Part shown: positions 26,548-34,460 of the stretch, in pieces
Numbering within the stretch: position 1 is the stretch's first letter
Layout of the letters: each line of letters starts with the position of its first letter
Source: Blastocatellia bacterium
GTDB taxonomy: Bacteria; Acidobacteriota; Blastocatellia; HR10; J050
Reading direction: 5' to 3'
DNA length: 52,454 nt
Assembly (NCBI GenBank): GCA_026985075.1
Contig: JALSQX010000036.1
Location: 1-52,454 of the forward strand
Notes under the pieces: generated by a model
The model's input: the letters and a program-made list of their open reading frames with translations, nothing else
Database searches by the model: none
Told to the model about the DNA's origin: nothing
Translations under genes and position numbers: made by a program

Positions 26548-26639
26548 GCCGATCCACGCCGATTCTTTCCCTTCCTTCTGTGATTGTCCGCTGGGCCATC
26601 GTGGATCGAACCCCGAACCGCTGACGACGGACCACGGGC

Positions 26640-26790
26640 ATTCTCTTTTCATCCCCTCGGTGTGGCTCCCAGGCCATGGCTGCTCCCTTCGAAAAGGGGG
26701 TGTGTGGCGCAAGCTGTCAGCTTGCGCTCCCTCATTTTCATCCTTCGTGGCGTGCGTGAGCGCATGGGTGATTCCTTTGAAAATAAATTC
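26640..26790 (-). repeat. Dispersed repeat element, copy B
   Basis: Read on the minus strand it shows the ordered blocks of the family: a hairpin whose arms are GCGCAAGCT and AGCTTGCGC with a 3-base loop (26707-26727), CCTTTTCGAAGGGAGC, GGCCTGGGAGCCACACCGAGG and GATGAAAA. A second partial unit follows in tandem (TTTTCATCC again at 26735). The flanks hold no gene. Confidence 0.65.
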
Positions 26791-26793
26791 CGC

Positions 26794-26840
26794 ACAGATT
26801 CACCAATTAACTGATAATTTTTATCAATCAGCGAATCTGT
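26794..26840 (+). repeat. Nested inverted repeats in an A+T-rich island
   Basis: Outer arms ACAGATTC (26794-26801) and GAATCTGT (26833-26840) enclose an inner perfect palindrome TGATAA-TTT-TTATCA (26812-26826), nearly concentric. Base composition is much more A+T-rich than the surroundings. It could be a remnant of a small mobile repeat or a protein-binding site. I cannot assign it. Confidence 0.5.
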
Positions 26841-26955
26841 CTATTCGTGCCTTTTTCACCTCTTCGCTGTGGCTCGGCCCGTGCGACAAGCATCCCGAGC
26901 ATGAGCTCACGGACCTCCCCGCGTGGAGAACCCAGTGGCAGAGTCACGCGACCGA

Positions 26956-26977
26956 GGGGCGAAAACGTTTCCGCCCC
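26956..26977 (+). repeat. 22-bp near-perfect palindrome
   Basis: GGGGCG, then AAAACGTTT, then CCGCCCC: arms match at all but one position pair. It lies ~110 bp upstream of a small open frame with a good ribosome site (27068), so it could be an operator. No promoter is evident between them. Confidence 0.4.
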
Positions 26978-27067
26978 CTGGGGGGAGCATTTCCTTGTGG
27001 GCCAAGCGATTTGTTGGCAGAATAGAGGCGGATCAACTCTGATCCGACGAAGGAGGAGATCCCAGGC

Positions 27068-27196
27068 ATGAGCAACGATGGGAACCGGAGATCACTCCTC
27101 GCCGGCGACGCTCGCCCGGCCGCCGATTCATGGATGCCTCCACCCCCGGGAGTTCATGAGTGCTTGATGGACCCCCACAGGCCGGGGCGTCCCTGA
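27068..27196 (+). CDS. Small ORF of 42 codons upstream of HTH gene
   Basis: ATG 27068 has AAGGAGGAG about 10 bases upstream. The product starts MSNDGNRRSLLAGDA and is proline-rich, with one cysteine and no hydrophobic segment. It ends 30 bp before the helix-turn-helix gene. No family recognised. It could be a leader peptide. Confidence 0.35.
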   Translation: MSNDGNRRSLLAGDARPAADSWMPPPPGVHECLMDPHRPGRP

Positions 27197-27226
27197 CCCG
27201 ATCACCGAGGGCCCTGGAGGATGGCG

Positions 27227-27457
27227 ATGCTCAAGTGTTACTGTCACCGCTGCCAGCAGGTGACCGAACACATCACAATGGTGGAAGCGGCCCGTCGGCT
27301 GCGCAAAAACCGCAAGACCATTCGCGCCTGGATGGAGGCGGGAGGGTTGGCCCACATAGTGCTGCCCAGCGGGCGGCGGCTCCTCTGCACCTTCTGCTTG
27401 CTGTTCCCTCAGGGACCAAAGTCTCGCCTCGACCGACGACCTGGGAGAGGAGGCTGA
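27227..27457 (+). CDS. Small zinc-finger/HTH protein, MerR- or excisionase-like
   Basis: 76 residues from ATG 27227 (GGAGG six bases upstream; ATG 27221 abuts the SD). A C-x-C-x2-C zinc knuckle (MLKCYCHRCQQV) leads a helix-turn-helix, TMVEAARRLRKNRKTIRAWMEAGG, followed by VLPSGRRLLCTFC with a further C-x2-C. The four to five cysteines could bind one zinc. The protein at 50656 has a related layout (CPLCGG plus a Q-S-T-L-Q-E-W helix). It lies just before the regulated peptide module at 27.6 kb and may control it (inference). Confidence 0.65.
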   Translation: MLKCYCHRCQQVTEHITMVEAARRLRKNRKTIRAWMEAGGLAHIVLPSGRRLLCTFCLLFPQGPKSRLDRRPGRGG

Positions 27458-27548
27458 ATGCTGCTCGGACTGGTCGGACATGGGGTGGCTGGCGGATTGA
27501 GCGCGACGGCTGCCAATTGTAAAAACTTGTAAAATATTTGGGTAATTT

Positions 27549-27637
27549 TGTCCAGTTTAGGCCGATTATGTCCAGTTCAGACCAGTTCTGTTCATTGACA
27601 AGGTGAGCGCTCTTCATATAATGGAACTGTCAATGAA
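27549..27637 (+). promoter_or_regulatory. Strong sigma-70 promoter with flanking inverted and direct repeats
   Basis: TTGACA (27595-27600) and TATAAT (27617-27622) are both perfect, spacer 16 bp. A perfect 10-bp inverted repeat flanks them: TTCATTGACA (27591-27600, covering the -35 box) and TGTCAATGAA (27628-27637, at the start site). Upstream are direct repeats TGTCCAGTTTAG (27549) and TGTCCAGTTCAG (27569), 20 bp apart. A repressor binding the inverted repeat would block the promoter. Confidence 0.8.
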
Positions 27638-27661
27638 TTTTTTGAAGAGGAGGATGAAGAT

Positions 27662-27871
27662 ATGCCTGATCTGTTGAAACGATGGTTCCGGGTTTCAGTA
27701 TTCACATGTCTCTGTCTCTATACGGTTGCTCTTGCTCCATGGATCTTGAGGGCGGCAGCAACGGAATGCCGCGCTTCCTGGGCTTTATTTGGCGACCAAT
27801 TCTGTTTAGCCATCTATTGCCGCGAAGACTTCAGAAGCCGGTGGGAGCTCGTATGTGTGGAGTGGACCTGA
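27662..27871 (+). CDS. Short secreted cysteine-rich peptide (second module)
   Basis: 69 residues; AGGAGG lies 8 bases before ATG 27662. Hydrophobic N-terminal signal (FRVSVFTCLCLYTVALAPWIL), then a mature part of ~38 residues with four cysteines that ends W-x3-C-x2-W-T. The 60-residue peptide at 5201 has the same size, signal and ending. Both precede genes for related secreted partners. Role unknown; a disulfide-rich secreted peptide is the plain reading. Confidence 0.72.
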   Translation: MPDLLKRWFRVSVFTCLCLYTVALAPWILRAAATECRASWALFGDQFCLAIYCREDFRSRWELVCVEWT

Positions 27872-27989
27872 CATGCACACCTGTCTGTGAGCCACTGCAG
27901 AACGAGTGATTCCGCGGAGATAGAAACCGGGAGTCTTATCGTTTTCTCCTCTCTTTCCGGGATGAAAAACATACATTCGGAGGTGTAAA

Positions 27990-28667
27990 ATGAAACTTGA
28001 GCATATGAGAAGGAAGAAGCTGGAAATGGGGATGGCCGTGGTTGGTTTTCTCGTGATGCTGGGGTGTCTGTCACCCATCCGAGCTCAGTATGGGGTTCCT
28101 ATTCATACCAGCGTGACCGACGACGGTGCGACCATCGAGAATGTCAGCGACCATCCTGTGGCTGCTATAGAGGGAACCTTCACCTATCGATCATCTGAAG
28201 GAAAACTGGTCACGTCGGCCTGGAGGCAATTCTTTCGCGTTGCTTTCCTCAAGGATGGAGACACCTTCGAGCCAGGCCAACGACTTTCGTTTCCCAAAGA
28301 GAGCCGATTGCCTGATGGGTCCAGGGAAGACTTGAATTACGTTGATGTCACAGTCACTGGTATCGTTTTTGCCGATGGATCTACTTGGGGAACGGCTGAC
28401 GCATTACGCTCGAGGATCACGGAGCGGGCAGCGGCGCTCCGATTGCAGCTTCGAGATGCTCTGCTGCTGCTGGAACGAATGTCGCCAGAAGAGATCGAAT
28501 CCCTGCTCCACAAACCCGGGCTCCTCATCCAAGGGCGGGTCGAGAGCGGCTTTGCCAAGGTCGTGCTCCGCAAGCGGCTGCTCGACGAGGATGGCCGGCT
28601 GGTTCCCGACCCCATCGACCGAGTGAAGCAATTGATCGCCGACGTTGAATCTCCCTTCAGTAACTGA
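27990..28667 (+). CDS. Secreted protein, paralogue of the 5648 product
   Basis: 225 residues; GGAGGTG before ATG 27990. Signal peptide MGMAVVGFLVMLGCLSPIRAQ, beta-rich domain with TIENVSDHPVAAIEGTFTY and VTVTGIVFADGSTWGTADA, and a helical end VVLRKRLLDEDGRLVPDPIDRVKQLI. These match the 5648-6430 product segment by segment. Transcribed with the cysteine-rich peptide at 27662 from the regulated promoter at 27595. No enzyme motif seen; possibly binds, protects or displays the peptide (inference). Confidence 0.82.
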   Translation: MKLEHMRRKKLEMGMAVVGFLVMLGCLSPIRAQYGVPIHTSVTDDGATIENVSDHPVAAIEGTFTYRSSEGKLVTSAWRQFFRVAFLKDGDTFEPGQRLSFPKESRLPDGSREDLNYVDVTVTGIVFADGSTWGTADALRSRITERAAALRLQLRDALLLLERMSPEEIESLLHKPGLLIQGRVESGFAKVVLRKRLLDEDGRLVPDPIDRVKQLIADVESPFSN

Positions 28668-28694
28668 TCCATCCGCCAGGAAAGCCGCTTTTTG

Positions 28695-28800
28695 TCGATG
28701 CCGGGCGATAGTCGGTTCTGCCGCCACTTTGTCGCACCCGACAAGCTGGAAGCTTGTCGGACGATGCCGGGCGGTCGTTCATACTGCCACCCGCTGTCGC
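28695..28800 (+). repeat. Imperfect direct repeats enclosing a 10-bp hairpin
   Basis: CGATGCCGGGCG occurs at 28696 and 28762, each followed by a degenerate CTGCC-CAC-TGTCGC block. Between them lies a perfect hairpin with arms CCGACAAGCT and AGCTTGTCGG and loop GGA (28738-28760). The gap 28668-28918 contains no gene. The hairpin could also terminate the 27662-28667 operon, although it has no T-run. Confidence 0.55.
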
Positions 28801-28918
28801 CCGGCTCATCCGTGCGTAGAGACTCCACGGCATGAGATCCCTGCAGCCCGGCCTTTCGACACTGTGAGCCTCTCACGCCCTTGCCATTTGTGACGGGCAT
28901 CCGCTCTCCATTCCCGGC

Positions 28919-28947
28919 TTGCTCCAGAAGCCACACTCCTCTATAAT
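28919..28947 (+). promoter_or_regulatory. Putative sigma-70 promoter with ~210-nt leader
   Basis: TTGCTC (28919-28924), 17-bp spacer, perfect TATAAT (28942-28947). The leader from ~28954 to 29164 is unusually long and contains possible stems: GAGTGA (29010)...TCACTC, GGAAC-CAAA-GTTCC and ACTCCCACCGGGTGAGT. It precedes the disrupted Crp/Fnr gene. No known riboswitch class recognised. Confidence 0.5.
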
Positions 28948-29164
28948 TCCAGGCGAGTTCGACCCGAATGTAGATTTGTGCTTCTCAGCGGGGGAGAGGA
29001 AACCCGTATGAGTGACTGAGGAACCAAAGTTCCAAACCATTCACTCCCACCGGGTGAGTGATGGGGGTTTGTCTCTCGCCAGGGAGCACTTGCTGACGTC
29101 GAGTGGTGAACGGTAGACGGGGAATCATGAACAGGTTGTTTTTGACCTTGAAGGAGGGGGAAAC

Positions 29165-29778
29165 ATGGAATTGGCATCGAATCCGCCTTGCGGGAGGAAC
29201 GAATTCTGCGGGTTATGCTATCGGCTCCCTGAGCTCTGGTCCCGGATCGAGCATACTACGACCCTGGTCCAATACGCGGCCAGACGACGGCTATTTGAGG
29301 AAGGCGGTCCGTCCAAGCATGTCATTGCGGTGTGTTCGGGCGCCGTTCGTCTTCACGCGCACCGAGCAAACGGCGGCCAGATCATATTCCGCATCGCCCA
29401 CACAGGTGACTGCTAGGTCTGGTGGCCGTGTTCCTGAATCAGCCCTATACCTTCTCGGCCGAGACGGTGCTTCCTTCTCAACTGCGCCTGGTGCCTCGGC
29501 GCATCATCTTGTGGACGCTTGAGGCGAAGCCCGAACTATGGAGCCCTCTCGCCCGGGAGATCGCTCGGCGACATTATGAAATGGTCGAACAACTGAAAAA
29601 ATCACCTCAAGAGCGATTCCTGAATCTGCTGCTGCGATTTGCCGTTCCCGTCGAGTCACAGGAGCGAACACACTCCTCCCATCACGTCGGTCTGATCAAT
29701 CAGCAATTGGCCGACTTGGTGGGCATCTCCGAGCGCCGTCTGCGGCACTATCTGGCTGAACCGAAGGCCGGGGCCTGA
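29165..29778 (+). pseudogene. Crp/Fnr-family regulator, frameshifted
   Basis: AGGAGGGGG precedes ATG 29165. The first part has an N-terminal cysteine group (C-x5-C-x2-C) and a cNMP-like beta-roll up to FRIAHTGDC, then TAG at 29414-29416. Adding one base after GAC TGC restores the family continuation L-G-L-V-A-V-F-L-N-Q-P, and the second part runs to 29778 with a helix-turn-helix (NQQLADLVGISERRLRHYL). Either the gene is recently dead or the sequence has a one-base error. As written, the second half might be made from the GTG at 29422. The HTH end is short. Confidence 0.8.
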
Positions 29779-30119
29779 TCACGCGACGTCATGGATGGCT
29801 CATCATCACCGATCTTCAAGGGTTGAGAGCATTGTCAGAAACGTCGCGGTGACGGCAGCATCAGCGGGACATTGCTCGGGCAACACAAGAAACCTTGTCG
29901 ACCGGGAGCGCCTCTCATCACTGAGATACTGAGGACATCGGCCAAGAATCCTCCTCGTTGCACCCTCGTGTGCGACCCATTCAGGATCGGATCGGCGGGG
30001 ATACTGGAGCCGCGGGCGACGCCTACAGCTCTTCTGCTTTGCCGCTTCAGGGCGGATGAGACATTCAAGATAGCCGCCACAGTTTCGTGTAGAGCCGCCC
30101 CTCACATATCTTCGCCACT
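29779..30119. other. Gene-free gap
   Basis: Between the disrupted Crp/Fnr gene and the convergent DUF309 gene. Open frames here are short, without ribosome sites or recognisable motifs. No clear terminator hairpin was found for either side. Confidence 0.5.
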
Positions 30120-30518
30120 TCATCCTCGAAGCCAGATCTTTGGTCGTCCTTCAGGACGGTGACGACCGGTGCGGGCTTCTTCTACCGTGAAGTCGAAAAA
30201 TCCATCCAAAGCATCGATGAAGGCTCGCAGATCGAGTGACATGAATAGCGCTGGCAGTTGCTCCAATCGCGCTTTGGCCTTGCGATACATCGTCCGAGCG
30301 GCGCCGAATCGACCGAGTTCGTAGTGATAGAGCGCCACCGCCGCCATGATGAGGCCCTGATAAAAGAGTTTCTCTCGCCCACAAGAGACGAGCCAGAGGC
30401 TCTCCAGGACCTCGTGGCACCGGAAATATTCTCCGGCATTGAACAGCTCGATGCCCCGGAGGTATTCCGCCGGATATCGCTCCTGGTGCTCGTCAGTGCA
30501 GATGCGTTGAGCAGTCAC
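30120..30518 (-). CDS. DUF309 domain protein
   Basis: 132 residues. The DUF309 signature is clear: RGIELFNAGEYFRCHEVLESLW, GREKLFYQGLIMAAVALYHYE and GAARTMYRKAKARLEQLP. These are small helical proteins of unknown function with conserved H and E residues. It is last in a minus-strand operon, overlapping the dehydrogenase gene by 4 bases. Confidence 0.88.
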   Translation of the reverse strand: MTAQRICTDEHQERYPAEYLRGIELFNAGEYFRCHEVLESLWLVSCGREKLFYQGLIMAAVALYHYELGRFGAARTMYRKAKARLEQLPALFMSLDLRAFIDALDGFFDFTVEEARTGRHRPEGRPKIWLRG

Positions 30519-31513
30519 AAGGCATCGATGATGGCCTGGGTGAATTCCGTCGTCGTCGCCTGCCCGCCAAGATCCCGAGTGCGAACCTCCCCGGCGAGCA
30601 GCACGCGATGCAACGCTTCGGTGATACGCCGGGCGGCTTCGCGCTCGCCGATATACTTGAGCATGAGAATGGCCGAAAGGAGCAACGCGGTAGGATTGGC
30701 CAGATTCTTCCCGGCGATATCGGGCGCCGTCCCGTGCACGGCCTCGAACACGGCTACGCCGTCGCCCAAATTGGCGCCCGGTGTCACGCCCAGCCCGCCG
30801 ACCAGCCCCGCCGCCAGATCGGAGATGATGTCGCCGTAGAGGTTTTCCAGCAACAACACATCGAATTGCTGCGGATTCATGACCAACTGCATGCAGGCAT
30901 TATCGACGATCTTATCGTCGGCATCGATATCCGGGTATTCCCGCGAGACGCGCCGGAAACAGTCCAGAAACAACCCATCGGACAGCTTCATGATGTTGGC
31001 CTTATGAACCGCCGTGATCTTCCGCCGGCCTTCGCGGCGGGCCAACTCGAAGGCGAAACGGGCAATGCGCAGCGAGGCCTTCTCGGTGATGATCTTGAGC
31101 GACTCGACGACTCCGGGGACGACGATGTGCTCCAATCCCGAGTAGAGATCCTCGGTATTCTCCCGGATCACCACCAGATCGATCTCGCCGAACTTGCTCG
31201 GCACGCCGGGCAGACTGCGAATGGGACGCACATTGGCATAGAGATCGAGGGCCTTGCGCAGGCGCACGTTGATGCTCGGATACCCTTCGCCCACCGGCGT
31301 CGTCACCGGCCCCTTGAGAGCGACGCGATTGACTTTGATGGATTGAATGACGCTGCTGGGCAGCGGATCACCGAATTGATGCCAGGCTTCCGAACCGACG
31401 ACGTGCTCTTCCCAGGCGATCTCCACGCCACTGGCTTCGATGATGCTCACCACTGCCGCGGTCACTTCAGGACCGATGCCCTCGCCAGGGATGAGGGTGA
31501 TACGATGCGTCAT
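30515..31513 (-). CDS. Isocitrate/isopropylmalate dehydrogenase family enzyme
   Basis: 332 residues of the decarboxylating beta-hydroxyacid dehydrogenase family. N-terminal TLIPGEGIGPEVTAAVVSII, substrate motif SINVRLRKALDLYANVRP, VIRENTEDLYSGLEH, the catalytic lysine region VHKANIMKLSDGLF and NLYGDIISDLAAGLVGGLGV. The S-x2-N-x-R-x2-L pattern and the ENTEDLY(S)G loop fit NAD-type isocitrate dehydrogenase, homoisocitrate or tartrate-type enzymes better than LeuB. Overlaps both neighbours by 4 bases, so it is translationally coupled to the amidohydrolase. Confidence 0.9.
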   Translation of the reverse strand: MTHRITLIPGEGIGPEVTAAVVSIIEASGVEIAWEEHVVGSEAWHQFGDPLPSSVIQSIKVNRVALKGPVTTPVGEGYPSINVRLRKALDLYANVRPIRSLPGVPSKFGEIDLVVIRENTEDLYSGLEHIVVPGVVESLKIITEKASLRIARFAFELARREGRRKITAVHKANIMKLSDGLFLDCFRRVSREYPDIDADDKIVDNACMQLVMNPQQFDVLLLENLYGDIISDLAAGLVGGLGVTPGANLGDGVAVFEAVHGTAPDIAGKNLANPTALLLSAILMLKYIGEREAARRITEALHRVLLAGEVRTRDLGGQATTTEFTQAIIDAL

Positions 31514-32952
31514 TGCTGAGCCTCGCGTGGGGTCGGCTTAACCACTTTGCCGCCCTTGATGACCATCACTACATTGCGGAAGGCGCGCATGTCGAAGAGG
31601 GGATCGCCGTCGATCAGAATCACATCGGCGAACTTGCCGGGTTCGATGGTCCCCAATACTTTCTCTTTGCCCAACGCCTCGGCACCATTTCGAGTGTACA
31701 TCTGGATCACTTCCATAGGAGGCAATCCAGCCTGGGCATAGAACTCCAGATCCCGATAGATGCGTCCGTGCGGCACGAGATCCGATCCCGTGTCCGGGCC
31801 GATGGCCAGCTTGACGCCCAAAGAGCGGGCTCGCACCGCCGAGTGATAAGCATCACGCAGGGCTTCCTGGGGATCATACCCTCGCAGCGTTCGCCACTCG
31901 CTGATCACCCGACGCCAGATGGCTGCGCGTTGCTTCAATCCCTGAAGCCATTCTGGCGGAAGCCGATCGGCGAGCGGTGGCTCGATCAGTTGATCGTCAC
32001 TGCGCAGGAGAGGATCGATCTGTTGGGCCTGCAGTTGAAACAACGTCGGCACCAGGATGATGTTCTTCCGCACCATCTCCCGCAGCAGAAGATCATCGCC
32101 CACCCGCAATACGGCGCTGTGCTCCAGCGTATCGACGCCCGCTTCGATGGCCAGGCGAACCGCTTCTTCGTAAGGGACATCGGTATGCGCAGCGACCTTC
32201 AAGCCGGCATCATGGGCCTCTTCGATGATGGCCCGCATCTCCCGCAACGTGGGCAATGGGCGCCGCGCCGTCAGTCGCACTTTGATGAAATCAACGCCCT
32301 TGGCGATGAGGTCACGGACCTTGCGACGCGCGTCCCGAGGTCCATCGAATTCCAGCAGATTGGGGAAGAGGGGAGCCTCGGGCTCTCTCCTCACCAACTG
32401 CGGCCCGGCGGCGAACAGTCGCGGACCGACGGCTTCGATCTGCTCGCGAAGCGCCAGAACCATCTCGCTCGAACCCATCTCTCGAATCGTGGTCACGCCG
32501 GAGAGGAGATCCAACCGGGCATTCCGCAGAATGACTGTCTTCAATTTCTCCGGCGCATTGGTGAACTCGCGATCGTCTTCGCCGAGCCCCAATCCTTCCA
32601 GATGATTGTGAGCATCAATGATGCCGGGGAGAATGGTTTTCCCCTGAGCGTCGATGATATCCACTCCGGGGGGGATGGCGATGCGACCCCGACGACCGAC
32701 GGCCTTGATCTTATCGCCGGCGATCAAAACCACGGCATCATCGTAAGGCACATGCCCCGTGCCATCAATCAACCAGCCGCCGACAATGGCCAATGTGGGC
32801 TCCAATTCGGCGAGGTCGCCCTCGGAGGGAGTCTCTCCCGACCCATTGGCCGGATCACCGTTGCCTCCCATTTCCAGTGCGGGCACCGTCAACCAAACGG
32901 ATACAATCAGCGTGAGGGTCAACAGCAGCGTGTTCTGTCGCGTCATCATCAT
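31510..32952 (-). CDS. Secreted amidohydrolase family protein
   Basis: 480 residues with a signal peptide (NTLLLTLTLIVSVWLTVPAL). Metal-dependent hydrolase motifs in order: GKTILPGIIDAHNHLEG (H-x-H), DFIKVRLTARR (lysine), GLKVAAHTDVP (H), GVDTLEHSAVL (H), KLAIGPDTGSD (D) and GTIEPGKFADVILIDGDPL. This is the imidazolonepropionase/Xaa-Pro dipeptidase-like subtype common in acidobacteria; substrate unknown (often dipeptides or cyclic amides). First gene of the minus-strand operon. Confidence 0.9.
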   Translation of the reverse strand: MMMTRQNTLLLTLTLIVSVWLTVPALEMGGNGDPANGSGETPSEGDLAELEPTLAIVGGWLIDGTGHVPYDDAVVLIAGDKIKAVGRRGRIAIPPGVDIIDAQGKTILPGIIDAHNHLEGLGLGEDDREFTNAPEKLKTVILRNARLDLLSGVTTIREMGSSEMVLALREQIEAVGPRLFAAGPQLVRREPEAPLFPNLLEFDGPRDARRKVRDLIAKGVDFIKVRLTARRPLPTLREMRAIIEEAHDAGLKVAAHTDVPYEEAVRLAIEAGVDTLEHSAVLRVGDDLLLREMVRKNIILVPTLFQLQAQQIDPLLRSDDQLIEPPLADRLPPEWLQGLKQRAAIWRRVISEWRTLRGYDPQEALRDAYHSAVRARSLGVKLAIGPDTGSDLVPHGRIYRDLEFYAQAGLPPMEVIQMYTRNGAEALGKEKVLGTIEPGKFADVILIDGDPLFDMRAFRNVVMVIKGGKVVKPTPREAQQ

Positions 32953-33025
32953 TCCTCATTCCATCTCGCCGTGGCATCTCGGTGGGCTCTCCGGCCGCTG
33001 CCTCGATGTCCTCTGTCTCACACTC

Positions 33026-33054
33026 ATTATACGGATGGGAAAAAGGTTCGGCAA
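33026..33054 (-). promoter_or_regulatory. Putative sigma-70 promoter of the minus-strand operon
   Basis: On the minus strand, TTGCCG (33054-33049), 17-bp spacer, TATAAT (33031-33026), about 75 bp upstream of the amidohydrolase start at 32952. Confidence 0.6.
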
Positions 33055-33244
33055 TGACCTTTTCCGGCGTTCTGCCACGACTCGGGCCTCGGCCGACTCC
33101 GAGTAACCGAAAGTCGATGTTCAGAACCCGAATCGGAGCACCATCGGATGGGACGGAGCCTCACGATGAGGCTCGCCGGGCGAGGGCGAAATAGTCCCAT
33201 TACAGGCCTGTCCACCAGCGGCCGCCGTTCATGCTCAGATCATG

Positions 33245-33440
33245 GATGGGATTTCAAGGGAGACAGCCATGACCCCACGGGCCACACCGAGGGAATGAAA
33301 ATGGGCTCCCTCGTTGAGGGAGCGTCGCGCAAGCTGGCCGCTTGCTCGACTTCTTCGAAGGAGTCACCTATGGCCTACGGAGCCACATCGAAGGGAGGGG
33401 TGGAGCGCAAGATGGCATCGTGCGTCACTTTTCCGAAGGA
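33245..33440 (+). repeat. Dispersed repeat element, copy C (tandem units)
   Basis: Two consecutive units. Each shows GGCC(A/T)-ACGG-GCCACA(C/T)CGA followed by GGAG(C)-GCGCAAGCTGG or GGAGCGCAAGATGG hairpins, then TTCGAAGGAGTCAC or TTCCGAAGGAGACC. Same block order as at 5.5 and 52.1 kb. The region 32953-33582 otherwise has no gene apart from the promoter at 33026. Confidence 0.65.
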
Positions 33441-33582
33441 GACCGCCCAGGCGAATGTGAGCTTCATACCGGGATGGCGAAGATGATCCGGACTGCTCCA
33501 AGCAATGGTCACCGACCACCACACTGACGCCTCGGGGAACCTCCAATCAATGTCCCCCAGAGACCAAGCGCAAAGGGACGCC

Positions 33583-34164
33583 TCAGGAGAGCGCCAGGGC
33601 CACCATGTTCGCGGCTTGGGCCCAACCTCGTCCATCGGCGATGTCCGTGGCCGGAATCGCGATGGCCTCCACATCACCACGGGTCGGCGTCGTGTCAATC
33701 AGGGAGGAGTCGTAGATAATCAGTCCGCCGCCGTGGACCTGCGGTTCATATGGATATAGCGAGGGCCGGTTGATAAGAACCGTAGGGTGAGGGGTCAGCG
33801 ACGGACCGACGGGGTGGGTCGAAATGGTGATGTGGTATCCAGGTGTGCCCTCCTGCGCTGATTCGGGCGCAGGAGACCAGGAGACATGATGACCCTGACG
33901 CAATTCGGATTCAACCAGCCAGTGCTCCCGGTGGAGCACTCCTGGTCGAGGCAACTCGATGGGAGGGCGCCCATAGCGGGCCAGGACCGCTCCAGGAACG
34001 AGGCTCTCATGTCCGTCCCATTCCTGACTGTCAACCTCTCTCACTCTCTCGACTTCCGCCGCTGCCTCGAGATCTCCTCCAGAGAGTTCTCCACCTCTTG
34101 TGAAGATGAACTCATCGGCAGCCCCCGCTCCTCGTTTCACTGTCTGACGCGGTCCTTTTATCAT
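33583..34164 (-). CDS. 2-oxoacid:acceptor oxidoreductase gamma-subunit-like protein, diverged or decaying
   Basis: 193 residues from ATG 34164 (GGAGG at 34175-34179 on this strand). The C-terminal half is recognisable: HHVSWSPAPESAQEGTPGY, HPVGPSLTPHPTVLINRPSL, GGGLIIYDSSLID and AIPATDIADGRGWAQAANMV. These correspond to the gamma domain of pyruvate/2-oxoacid:ferredoxin oxidoreductases. The N-terminal glycine motif G-x-G-G-Q-G is not present, the first ~85 residues match nothing I know, and the end stops early after NMVAL; inserting one base would extend it. No alpha or beta subunit gene is near. A -24/-12 promoter lies directly upstream. Confidence 0.55.
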   Translation of the reverse strand: MIKGPRQTVKRGAGAADEFIFTRGGELSGGDLEAAAEVERVREVDSQEWDGHESLVPGAVLARYGRPPIELPRPGVLHREHWLVESELRQGHHVSWSPAPESAQEGTPGYHITISTHPVGPSLTPHPTVLINRPSLYPYEPQVHGGGLIIYDSSLIDTTPTRGDVEAIAIPATDIADGRGWAQAANMVALALS

Positions 34165-34223
34165 CTTCCAATATCCTCCCTGAAGCCCTGAGCCCGTAAC
34201 CCACGACTTCACGTCATCTCATA

Positions 34224-34239
34224 TGCAAACACTGTGCCA
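34224..34239 (-). promoter_or_regulatory. Sigma-54 (-24/-12) promoter, leftward
   Basis: The minus strand reads TGGCACAGTGTTTGCA, one mismatch from the consensus. The predicted start near 34212 gives a ~48-nt leader with GGAGG before ATG 34164. No palindromic activator site was recognised to its right. Confidence 0.7.
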
Positions 34240-34460
34240 CGAGTGCGTCCCTCAGCGACACTCGCTAATCACATGATCCTCAACACCTTGCCTTTTGCCC
34301 CTGACACCGGTGAGGCGAACGAGCGGGGCAAATCGCCCACCGGGATGGGCCAATTCACCCGCCTCCGCTTCCCCCTGGCGCTCCCATCCGAGCCCGCAGA
34401 GAGCGGGGAAGTCTCGTCAACCGGAGGGGTTGGGAAGATCACCGACTCCTCCGTTGAGTC

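Noticed and set aside
26440-27060. tRNA or rRNA gene in the largest gene-poor gap
   Set aside because: No T-loop-like GTTCGAATC, no CCA end and no cloverleaf pairing found; the hairpins present belong to the dispersed repeat.
33245-33440. CRISPR array
   Set aside because: The two repeat units are long (~100 bp), imperfect and without regular spacers; no cas genes in the window.
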